From Aphrocallistes beatrix (lineage: Eukaryota; Porifera; Hexactinellida; Sceptrulophora; Aphrocallistidae), in assembly GCA_963281255.1 (NCBI GenBank), contig OY725488.1, forward strand, positions 186,001-250,000: a stretch of DNA of 64,000 nucleotides, in the 5' to 3' direction. Below, one piece after another: positions 10,523 to 22,500 of the stretch (position 1 is the first letter of the stretch; every line of letters starts with the position of its first letter). The translations under genes and the position numbers were made by a program. The notes beneath the pieces are model-generated. The model made no database searches. It was given only the letters and a program-made list of their open reading frames with translations, and was not told the origin of the DNA.

Positions 10523-13500
10523 ATGCTTCGAACAATCTTCAATCGCAAACAAAACTTTATTCCTGTCAGCGCGACTGCTGACACTTTCGAGATTGAGTAT
10601 GATCCTGAGATTGTTCTGCCCCCTTCTTCAGGACAGCCCAAGCCTCCTGGTGCCCTCCAGACAACCTACGAGGTCTGGTACCTCGGGAGCAAGCAAATTC
10701 CTGAGGCCAAATCCATATCGACTCTTTTTTATACCATCAAACAGGTTTTAAACTCAATCACAGTTTTCTATTTGGAATTTGAAGTTTCTGTTGACTATTG
10801 GTTGTTCTAGATGAGGAAGAAACCTAAACGAAGGATTCGCGTCCAATTCAACTTCGCCCACGGAGTTCTAACCGTAACGCCCTCCAACAGGATCAACGAA
10901 TCCCTCCTGGCACTCCCTTTCTACGCAGTGGCGCTCTGTGTGCTAGACCCAGACCGAGGGGAGTCCGGCTGCATCGCCATCAGCTCCACCGTGAAGATGG
11001 TGCACGAGGTGCACATATTCCAGGGACTATCACACGAGCAGGTAAGAGGACCACTGGCCTATCGTGACGTCACAAGACTGCACCCTGTTGTTACTACGTT
11101 GGTTTTCGCTAGGCTAAAGATGTCATTCTGGGACTTGGCTTTGCTTTCAGCGAGACGGGGCGGGGACAGGCTCAAGTTATTCCTGTGAATCATTCCCGCC
11201 TTCAATGGGACATCCAAGAGTCCGGTAGCAGGAGACCGCCTCCCATTCCCCCCACTCAGTCCTCTCCTCTCCTCTCGAGCGCATCTACTTGGAACCCGCA
11301 GAGGACGCCCTCGTACAATGCTCCCAAAGCGATGAGACCCAAACTGAAGCAAGACCAGGAGCTAGTGTGAGTCTCGTTGCTTGCAGGATTTAGTAACTGT
11401 CTTTCTGACACATACTATACTTGTACGAACTTGTTCCATAGGACCAAATCCTATTCAGTATCATCCCCTTTCCCCCCTCACTCCTCGCATCAGGAAAAAG
11501 CAGCTGAAATTCAATCTGGCCCCAGGAATAAGTATCGAGCTCTAGAAGAGTCAATCAACATTGTGAGGGAGAACAACGGACAGCTACTGAGCAGCTTCAG
11601 GTAATGCAGACCTAGGAAATTGACATTCCTACCGTAATGTGATGTCGTGTACGCCTGTATAGAGATGAAAGGACAGCTGGTTTCGCTTTCTTATCTCAAG
11701 CAGTGAGAGCTGTGTTCACCAACAACACTCAGAAGCTGACTGAACTGTTCAGAAGGAGGCATATTGATCCCAACACCAGGGATGCGGGAGGGAACTCCCT
11801 GATTCACTTTGCAACGCTGCAAAACGACCCGAAGATGGTCTTCTTTCTCCTCAAGCAGTGAGTGCACCTCCCTGTCCTGCCTAGGCAGGCATTTATCAAT
11901 TCTTATTTGGTGCCGCATAGGAATGCTGACATCAACCAGGGAGGGACCTACGGCATCACAGCTCTCCACCGAGCCACAGCAAATCGCTCGACTCAGATGA
12001 TCAAGTGCTTGCTACGGCACAGCGCGAATGTTAACGCTCTTGATGACAATCAGTGAGTTATTTTTCGCAAATGCCATGAACAGTGTTGTACTATTCCCAT
12101 ACTATCCTCTAGGCGTACTCCTATCTTCTTGCTGCACACAGAGAGTACTCCCAAAGACGAACTAGCCATGTATCTGGTTGAGAATGGAGCTGAGATAACC
12201 TGTCAGGACGTAAATGGACTCAAGCCAGTTCACATTTGGCTAGACCTCCAGAGCTACCAGCAATCGCTGGTGACTTCTCTCTGCAAGGGCTTCATGCAGG
12301 CTGTTCCTGTGGGCTACAACCCCGGAGCGTTCCTCGAGTCCACCTCTGTCAGCATCTCTGACAGTCTTCAGACCAATACGATCCACACCAGACACGACTC
12401 ATCCATTTCTTTCCCACAGGTCAGTTAGATCCGTGCAACTTTATAATGATAAATCAGGTTAATTCTATTTGCTGATACAATTCAGAGCGAAGCGGGGACA
12501 GTCCTCATGTTCCACAACGAACCCCTCAGTGAAGAGGAGAGAATAGCGAAACTGGAGAAACTTCGCCTCTCTTCTTCTCAATTCTCTCTCGTTTCTGAGG
12601 ATCCGATAGCAGGAGAGGCGAAGAAATTGTACGAGAACACAGCTGCCATGATAAAGGTTGGAAATAAGGTAGGATGTTAAATCAATTCTAAGTTTTAGGA
12701 ACTTTCTATTACACTTACAATATACCTCAGATGGTACAGCACTTGGAGAAAGACCAACATTTTAAACCTTTGGATTTCTCCGACTTAGACGAGGTGTTGA
12801 GACAGGTGGGAGTGAGTGAGGACTTATCCATGAGTCCTAACTTCCACTCACAGCTGAAGAAACTGCAGGGGGACGCGAAGAGGAGAGAGTGGGAGCGGCG
12901 GAAGTACGGACACAGTCTCAAAAAATCTCAGAAGGGGGGGTATCAGGAGGGGGACCTGGGAATTGAGTGGGTCGCCCCGAGAGAGTTCTACCTCCCTGAC
13001 GGCACTAAACTCGCTCAAATGAAGAAATCTTCTTCGGAGACAATGCTGCACTTGATCAATGCTTCTAAGGAGGTGTGTACGTAGAAAGTGTTAGAATGTG
13101 CGCCTACCAGTATCTTATTCGGCTCATCGCAGGTAACTAAAAGGCACAGCCAGACCATGGATGACACGGTGGTAGAGGCTCCCGCACAAACTGTATTGAA
13201 ACCGGGATTCATGCGGGCGATGCGACAGCTCCGGAAGCCTATCTTCTCACTATTTACCAGCGACAGTGCTACGTCCCAGGAAGCTAGCAGGAGTAAAGCG
13301 AAGAGTAAAATCCATCGAAAACTGACTTCTAACTCTAAGTCTCCCAAGCTGGGGAAGAGACCTTCGCATGCTCCGAAGCCGTTGATCCCGGAGGACCTGG
13401 ATAGCTTGCAGGGAGACTCTCTCTCCTCTGTGCCCGAGACTGGGAGTGAGAACAGCGAGATATTCAACAAGCTGGTCTCTGAGTTGGACCCACAGGGGGA

Positions 13501-16500
13501 CCGCATGGGTAAGATCACACAACTCCCTCTCTTGGAGCACCCCTCCCTCTCCGATATCTTTAGGATGAAGCCATTCTCTGGAGCTGAGTCAATAGAAGGT
13601 TTGTGTGAATAAAAGCAACTAGATATGATATAATGAGCTGTGTTCATCCGATTAGACAATCAGCTCTCAGCTGGACAGGCCATACCTGAGGGCTGGCTCT
13701 CCTCCCAGGGACAAGAGGGCGCTAAAAAGCATTGCCAGGTAGACCCTGACACCGGTAGAGTCCGGTACCTACTTTCAGACGAGAGCAGACAGAGAGCGGA
13801 CTCGGAGCCGCTCAAGAAACAGCTAGGTCCTCAGGTCAGTCATCACAGCTGATAGTCTAGCGCCATATCCTGTCAGCTGTGTGATGTAATCCCCTACTTG
13901 CTAGGTACAGCCGGCGGGTGGAGGTGTGAAGAGGGAGGACGCTATCAAGAGGAGAACAGGGAACTACTCGGACAGTACAACTAGCTACCAAGGGAGCAAG
14001 ACCAACAGGCCCGCCCATCTCTCCTTAGGACTGAGGTATGTGCCACACAGACTAGAATATCCTAATTGCTTCACTGGGATAATGGAGTTCCTGTCTTGTC
14101 TAGACAAAACGAATATAATTCTCAGAGCAAGAGCAACGTTTCAGGCGGGGGAAGCACCATAATCGCACATCCTCTTGGCCTGGGGGAGACTAGCTCGGAG
14201 CCTGGCGCCTCATTCATTTACAAACTCCTGAAGCTGTCCGCTAACTCTGAGTGTCTCAGTCACCTGCTGGCTCACATGGGCCTAACCAAGTTCTTTAAGA
14301 GGTTCTTGTTGTTCGCGAAGGCGTCCGGCGTAAGTGAAGAAATGCGAATCAATATGGGGGTACTTGTGAACAATTTGTTTGAGGTAAACGGTTGCTCAGT
14401 CTTCTCCCCAACCTCCAGCGCCTTTAACGGTATCTGCTTATAGGTGATGCACTCCGAGAGTCAACGCAAGGCGATAGAAGCTGGAATGTTGGAGCTGGTA
14501 GTGCAGCTCGTCAATTCGTACTGGCCTCTTCCCGTTAGTACACATTTCATTTCCAATCAACCAATTATGTAATTGATCCAATTCTGTTAACAGGGCGTGG
14601 CACTGTCCATTCTGAACAGTGTGATCGACTCTCAATGGCCTCACGAATACTTGGTGACGATTGCTAAGTCCCCCATTGCTCCTCTCCTCCACTGTCTGAG
14701 CTCCGGAATCACGGAGAATGACAGTGGGATTGAGAGTGGAAGAAAAAGCTTAGGAAAAATCCACAGGTATCCTCAATTCTCAAAGATTAGTGTAGACTCC
14801 AGCCTCGTACTTTATTGTCCTTGTCTCAAGGGGTCAAGGAGGAAGTTTCGACACGTCTAGTGGGAGTGTATTCTGGTCAGAGTCGTCTCCACTCCACAGA
14901 CTTCAACCCGGTCACTTACCCCAGTCTAGGTCAAGTCGAGACAGCGTGGACGACTCTGGGAAATATAGCTTTGCTTATAAGAGCAAACTTGAAGAAACTA
15001 GGTGATTTTCTGTCTTATAATAGATTGGATGGTATTTAGAAATTGTCAAGTATTGACATCTCTCCTTTCTAGTGAACCTCTACGCAGTTTGTTGTATCCC
15101 TTCACAGACCCCAAGACACTCATCCTTCAGATAATAACCTACACCAGCCACATAGCCCTCATGAAGGAAAAACTGACAATTGGGCACTCCCTCAGTCTCA
15201 TCATCGAGTTTCTCTACGACTCCAACGAGGAACACGTCTTGCTAGCTCTCAACACCATCGCCAATGTGGCTCTCAGGACTTCTAGCCACCGAGTACGCTA
15301 CTACGTTAGAATTATTCTTTTCTGGTAATTAATATCTCTTACGTGCATCGGTTGCTGGCTAGATTCTCGCTGAAGCTACGCTAGTGAGGAAGCTGAGGTC
15401 CTTCCTGAAGCAGGAGTCTATGGCTGCGCACCATGCAGCTCGAGCCCTTGTCTACATGGGAGAGTTTGATGTGGAAGATGTCTATCTGTTCGACCAAGTT
15501 GGGCTAGAAAGATCGAATTCTATCCAGTATTCCAGCACGGAAGGTATAAACAGCTAAGTTTGATTTTATTCATAATTATTTGGACAGTTAGTATAATACG
15601 AATCCATCAAGATAAGCATCCATATACTACGGAGGTCTAGATATGTTTTGTCTTCTACTAATCCTAGATTATTTATATAAATACCTCACAACTTATCTAG
15701 CACCCTCGTATGCATACTCATACATACAAGTAAAAGCAATATGAAATCTAAATTTTAAATATAAACATATAAATCCACCATGGTAACAGCTTTACAAAAC
15801 ATCCATACATCTTCACTACACTAAAAGTATTAGTGGGATTAAAATTGACAGTTGGCATCTTCTCCAATTTCTGTTAGTGATTTTGGGCACACATGTAAAT
15901 TTACAAACTTAACTAAATGACAATTTTCTCTGAGTTGAGTCTTCATTGATTGGAAAATTAATTGATTATTCACGATTGATTCGGCGCACAGCGTTTTTAA
16001 TGGTCTTAGCAGCATTGAAGGTCTGAGAGTTTCGATCATACTTTTCCCCATAGCTTGTAATTCTTTATCCAAAATGGACCCCTCAACGCTTTGCAAAATG
16101 TCTAGGAAGGTTTGGTATCTGTTGTCAATCGCGTATAAATACACACCCTTCTCGAAAACCAGGTAAGCTAACTGTTTGATATTGAACGATGCTGCAGAGA
16201 AATGAAGCGCTGTACCACCATCGCAGTATGTCCCGAATCCTTCTCTGCTCCTATTGACAGCTTGGGGGATAAGAAAGTCGATCAATTTTAAAACTACATC
16301 CTCTAAATTTAGAATATAGTGTTTGTCCTGTTCTAGCTCTATGAATGAAGTTAAATTGCGATCATAGTATGCCTTGGTGTTTGGGAGTTGGAGCAAATAG
16401 TGTAAACTGCAGTGTCCTTCGAATATATTTTCTAATTCTTGTCTTAACAGTTCCCCTGAACTGAAATCTTCAGGGCGATGCTCTAACCAAATAATAATGA

Positions 16501-19500
16501 AGAGGTAAACTTGTATTAGACTATTTTCATAGATTTCTAGATAAAACATTATCTTTGCAAAGCTACTTGAATAACGATGTCGTTTTGCGTAGTGTTTGTG
16601 TACATAGTTTAGTAATCCTGGTTGAAGGTCAATGAGCGTAATCGAGTCCACATTCCTCAATCTCAAAAGCAAGCTCAGATATTTACTATACTCGATTCGA
16701 GTAACTTTCTTGATAATTTTGAAGATTTGCAATAACTGGGAGATAACAGTCTTGTCTTTCTTACATGTGTTCTCCAAATATCTCCACACATCAGTTATAG
16801 TATTGTCTTTCTGACATATGTCCTCTGCATATCCCCACACATCAGTTAGATTAGCAAGAGGGGTACACCTGAAGTTGGTCAATTTTTTTAGTTTTTTGAT
16901 TGATACAGAATGATCCAGCTCTATTAGCAAGTTCATGAAATAAAATGGTTCTCTCATCGAGTACAAGTTCATATTCGTTTGTTTTCCGTGTTTTATAGCT
17001 GCTAGTAGGAATACTTGGAGCAATCTCTCTCCCATTAGAGATCTCAATAATGTTACGTTGATGATATGCTCAGGCGTTATTTCTAAAATCCCGAATACTT
17101 CTGTCAAGTACTTACCTATCGGCATGTCTATCATTGCATAGTTTGACAGCCATGAAGAGTCCCAGTTTTGGTTTCCTATTCTTCTGGCATAGTATTTAAC
17201 TAATACTTTGGTTAGTTCTCCCATTTTCCTGCAAGCGTTCTGACTGTCCATTCCATACGGAGAATAAAACAATTCGACAACTGGTTCCTCCCCTGTCTTC
17301 GTTTCAGAATGCGATTCTAATTGGTGAAGCGGGACTCCATACAACATTGCTCCTTCTAAAGGTGTATGTCCAAGATTATTCTTTATCATAATATCAGCTC
17401 CGGCCTCGATCAGGATTTCAATACAGGAGAGAATCGGTTTCTCTTTTCTGTCAAAGCAATTCCTGTAAGCGTCCACACAACAGTGCAGTGCTGTCATTCC
17501 AAGTCTGTTTCTCAAATTAAGAGGATAGCCTTTTGATATCAGCTCGCGAACTTGATCCTCTAGCCCTAGCCAAGCTGTGTCATGCAGGACTGAATACTCT
17601 ACACATCTTGCCATTGCCTATATTATTAATAAAATTAACGACTAAAGTCTTATTTAACGTAAAATAAATGCCTACCTAATATTTGGTAATGTTATACTAT
17701 AGCTCTCATAATTTATTAATTTCACATCCTCCGTTAGCTAAGCACCTTCGTTGGTTATTCCCACTAAAAAAGTGATGTCAACTATCGATATTCAAATTTG
17801 GTTTTATTAGGTAATAGACCACTTTCTAATAGCTCTCTGACACAATATACATTGTTACCCTAAATTCAAAGATTTTGAGATATAGGACGATTTGTCAAAT
17901 ATGACCAATGCAATATATTGTTCCATATCTCGAAATTTTTTGAATTGGAGAGTTACAAAATATATCAACATGTCAGAAAATCGCCAAAATTTGAAATAAA
18001 TTTGCCTATTGTGCAATAATGTGATGACTTATCATATATTGCCAACGGATATGTGTACTTTAGCATCATGTTTATAAATGCTCGTAATACATTATTATAA
18101 GGTCTGCTGCATGGTTGACGATTTTAGGTTAATCATGTATTACCTCGATGGCCTTCTTTGGTATCCATGGCCCAGATTTCTAAGTAGGTGACCAGGCATT
18201 ATTATAGCGTAGGGTACGACCCGACTTAAGAATCCTAATCCTAAATACTACTCATTCCATTATGTTTCTATTTCTCCAGATGGAACCCCGTTTGTAAAGG
18301 CAGGCAATCTCGAGGCACTGGTAGAAGTGCTAACCAACCTTCCCCGAAAACTTTGGGGAGGGATTCAACTGATGTCCCCAGGTCCTAAAGGGAATTACAA
18401 CGGTCAGTTATCATTCGCAAAGAGTAGATCGAAGGCAGTCAAAGTGGAGCCTACAGAAGAGAAAATATTTGAATTTTTCTTGACTACTTGTCGCTCCTTC
18501 TGCGAGCCGATTATTCTATTTCGTCTTCTAATCCATAGGTTAGCGGCTTCAACTAGTTCCTAGGCATAAATGAATTTCTCTATTTTCTTATGCGATTCTG
18601 CGTCCGTAGGTTCAGGGATCGGTTTACTTACTCCATATTTGATTGGAATCTGGTCGACCTCCCCGCCTCTCGTCTGGTCTACCACACTCTACCCGCAACT
18701 GCCCCCATCCCCAAAACACAGAGACTCGTGCTAGGCGTAGTTCAGTCGTGGCTGAGGAATTTTCCTGAGGATTTTAAGAAGTTTGATTTTATGACAGACG
18801 AGGTGAAGAGGCTGTTACTCTATCCGCTGAAGAAAGTCAAAGGACCTTATTATAGCTATGCTCAGAGCATTAAGAACCTTCTTAGTCAAATTCAAGTAAT
18901 TGATTTCGTTCCAATCTTAAATATTTACTAAGGATTGTTTTTCAGATTTAATTGAAAAATCTTTTAATTCTGAATAGATCAAGCAACGCTTCAAAGAGCC
19001 AGAACCAGTTGTGGTCAGGAAGCCTCACCACAACCATCTATACCAGCTAGTGAGCTCAAATTTATAATTTGCCATTAATTAACTAAGCAATTTAATTTAA
19101 ACTGAGGCTTTATACGGAATGTCGTAGTATGGTACACACGTACCATACTTATTTACTTGTCGTGTTCTTTAGTGCAAGAAATACATCTCTGAGAAGATGC
19201 TTCCTGTCAAACTGGATGATATTATCTTCTTATCTGCTCTACAAATGTTTATAGAGGTAGTTCATAATTGATAAATGCCATATGTTCACATAACTTATTC
19301 TCACTTTTTAATATTTTCAAATTTTTCAGACAGTTGCTGAGAAAAAGCATAAGAGACTTTCAGCATTCTCTCAGGACGGGTAACATGATAATCCATTATT
19401 TTGATATGCTAGTCTACTCTTAGAGATTATCACACAGTTTTAAGACATCCATGGTACATATTTATATTCGTATCTACCTAGAGCCAAACTGAAGAATCTC

Positions 19501-22500
19501 ATCCCGTCAGAATATAGTAAAGTAAAGAACATCTGGAAAAGGTAATTTTATGCAAATAACTTATGGATTAGGGTTGTCGATGATTCCACGTTACTTGATA
19601 GAATTAAAGAGAAGCAAATCGACTTTTCGAGTCAACACCTCAACGAAAGAGACAGTAAGCACCTCTACATTGAGTATTGTCATGCGCTTCCTGGATTCGG
19701 TGGCACTTTCTTTACAATTAAGGTATGATTCTCTCCCGCAGTACTGGATTAGTGTATACCGTCTCAATGCTGCTCTCTGGCAGGAAATCATCTTGAAAAG
19801 AAAATACTCCCCGGTTCAAACCCGACTGCTAGGAATCAGTTCAAGTAAGATCGTAGTCTTGGATATTCAGACCAAGGTACTTATAGCTACACCCGTAACT
19901 ACTAAGTGCAGTTGTCTATGAAACACGAAACATAACTATACATACAATGATTTCTAGGATAACCTGATCGAGTTTCCGTTTCCCTCACTAAAGTCTTGGT
20001 TCCCAAACACAAACGACAATACAATCGTCCTCAACTTCAAAAAACGGAGATATCTATTTCTAGTTGAAGGCGACAGGTACCTTGATACGATAGTGTATAA
20101 CTATTTAGCTAAGTTTTAATTACATTTATTATGATTTAAAGGAAATAACTTGTGACAAATTTTAAAAAAAGTTATTATTAAACAGAAAGCATAATTAAAC
20201 ATGACCTCTTTTCTAATCCTCATCCGTGTTTAACATCATGTGAATGAACTCCTTGTAGTCGATCTGGCCATTCCCATCTTGATCTGCTTCTCGGATCAAC
20301 TCTTCGATTTCTTCCTCCCCGAATTTCTCCCCAATCTGTTGGAACATCTCCTTGAACTCGTCTGTTGTTATATACCCATTCCCGTCGCGATCTAACTGCA
20401 CGAACAGATCCATAATCTGTTCCCGCCAGTTTGATTCGCTCAGACGCTGAGATGCGAATAGAATGAATTCGCCCTGGTCGATTTTTCCATTTCCATCCAC
20501 GTCCATTTCATAGTAGAGAGAGCCCAGTTCATCTTCGGTTGGATGGTATCCCATTCCGGCAAGTAATGAAGCCATTTCTGACATACACAACCCCTCTTCA
20601 CTCTCTGGCATGATTGTGTTAAATTGTTCTACCATCTCGTTTAGCTTTGGCATGGAAGTATTGGAGCTTGGGTTTGAATATCCTGCTGCCATAGCTTCTA
20701 TCTCTAAAAGTCTTTTATTAACCTTATTAAAATTGAAAGACTGGTAATTATTTTTGAAGTTTATGGTATTCGTAAGGAACTCGGCACTAAAATATTGATT
20801 ATTTATTTAATGAATACGTAAAATACCAGTAGTATGTATATACATTGTAACCACGCTATATTTTGTAATTAGCAGATATTATATACAAAATAGCGAAACC
20901 AAGGCCTAGTTTGCGCACTGCAATATGATGATCCATTGAGTTAGGTTGCATAATTCAGCTGCGGGGGTAGAACGTAATTGCTTCGATTCAGTTTCGATTC
21001 AGTTGGCTTTCTCCTGGTAATGGCATTGAAGGAGGTACTCCATCTCAATCGGTTAAAACTAATACAGACTGGGGTTGTAGTAAATATTTTGGAACGAAAC
21101 GTTGGGGCATTTTTCTACATCTCTAATATCGCCATTTACAGTAATGCGCCACATAACGTCATCGATTCCATTTATAGTTAACCATACGTCATCACCTGAA
21201 TTGAAAGCGTAGCTCAGGCCTCGATCAAGCACGTACTTTCTTGATGAGCCACAAAGCTTGATTGTCTGATTACCGTGATTGTGTATGATCATTTGATAGC
21301 GTTCTGACTGGTTCCGAAATTTGAGGATGAATTGCTGGCCTGATACGTGTGGTTCTCTCATCAGCACATGGACATCCGATAAACGCCTCCCAAAAATTAT
21401 TTCGTCTGTTATTCTCAGTGAGGAATGGAATGGTTTCATGTCTTTCAATAATATACGAGAGTTCTTACAGATTGAATTGATGTCATGCCCGCTAGTCAAA
21501 TGAGTACAAATGACGCATGTGAGTTCTGTCACTTGGTTAGAGTGTATCTGATAAAATTCTGTCGCAATTGTTTGGGGAACATTCTCGAAGTATTTCCCAT
21601 CTGCCTCGAAGTTACCATCTCCTTCAAGGTTGTCAAAATGGCCGTATAATAACGGGGCCTGTACGTTCTCATTCTCTTGAGACATATTGTAAGGTTGCGA
21701 TAATATTTTCCTGGTTGGCGTCGGAGCTTGATAAATATTGTGATCTGTCATATCTTGTTTCGATTCAGAAGTTGAGTAGAAGGGTGCTGAAGACCCTCGT
21801 GCATATGTCGGTGTAGAATAGTAAGGCTTTCTATGGTCTGAGAATATCTCAGCTGTGTCAAGTTTGAAACTATGAATGGGATACGGAAGCTCCGGTATTG
21901 AGTATCCTGAACCTTCAGGTCCGCAGGAGCTGTTTGTGTTAGGTTTGACATCGTAATATCCTCCTGTTGTCATCTCTAAAGTTGCTATTCGGGCTACAAA
22001 ATCTGATTACGCTACTGCGATTGTAAAATATTTGTTGCTGCTGCAGTGGTTATTTGTAATGCTCCTCACCGTTTTATACTTACTTTATGATCTAATTTCG
22101 AATCTGTTATAGTACTCCACAATGGTATCTTATTTTCCCTGGTGAAATCCAGGCTAGGGTAAATGCATTTGTGCATATTTGATTGCAAAAGCAACTACCT
22201 CAGCATTATCGAAAGTGAAGCTTTCTCTCTAAGAATTTCCCCAGCGAGATAATGCTATACTAAACACTTTTATACGATATCAACTTCAAAAACTATTTTT
22301 AATTATTTTTACAAATTATCCCGTTCCTGCATAATACGTATTCCTCTTTGAAGTTAAGCAACCCATCAGTATTATCAGCTATTACATGTGAATATTGTAG
22401 ATTCAACACGTGTAGTGATACTTAGGCTTCTACTGATGATATTTTATTTTATTATGCTAGCTTGGTGACTGAGATATCCAATGTGTTACAGCAGTGTGCT

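Noticed and set aside
10523..15543. Treating the PTB-ANK-ARM exons as a separate gene from the RasGEF exons
   Set aside because: The exon 18 donor and exon 19 acceptor phases match and restore a canonical REM start; no AATAAA or in-frame terminal exon was found in the intron other than read-through to a quick stop. The two-gene option is kept as the main alternative.
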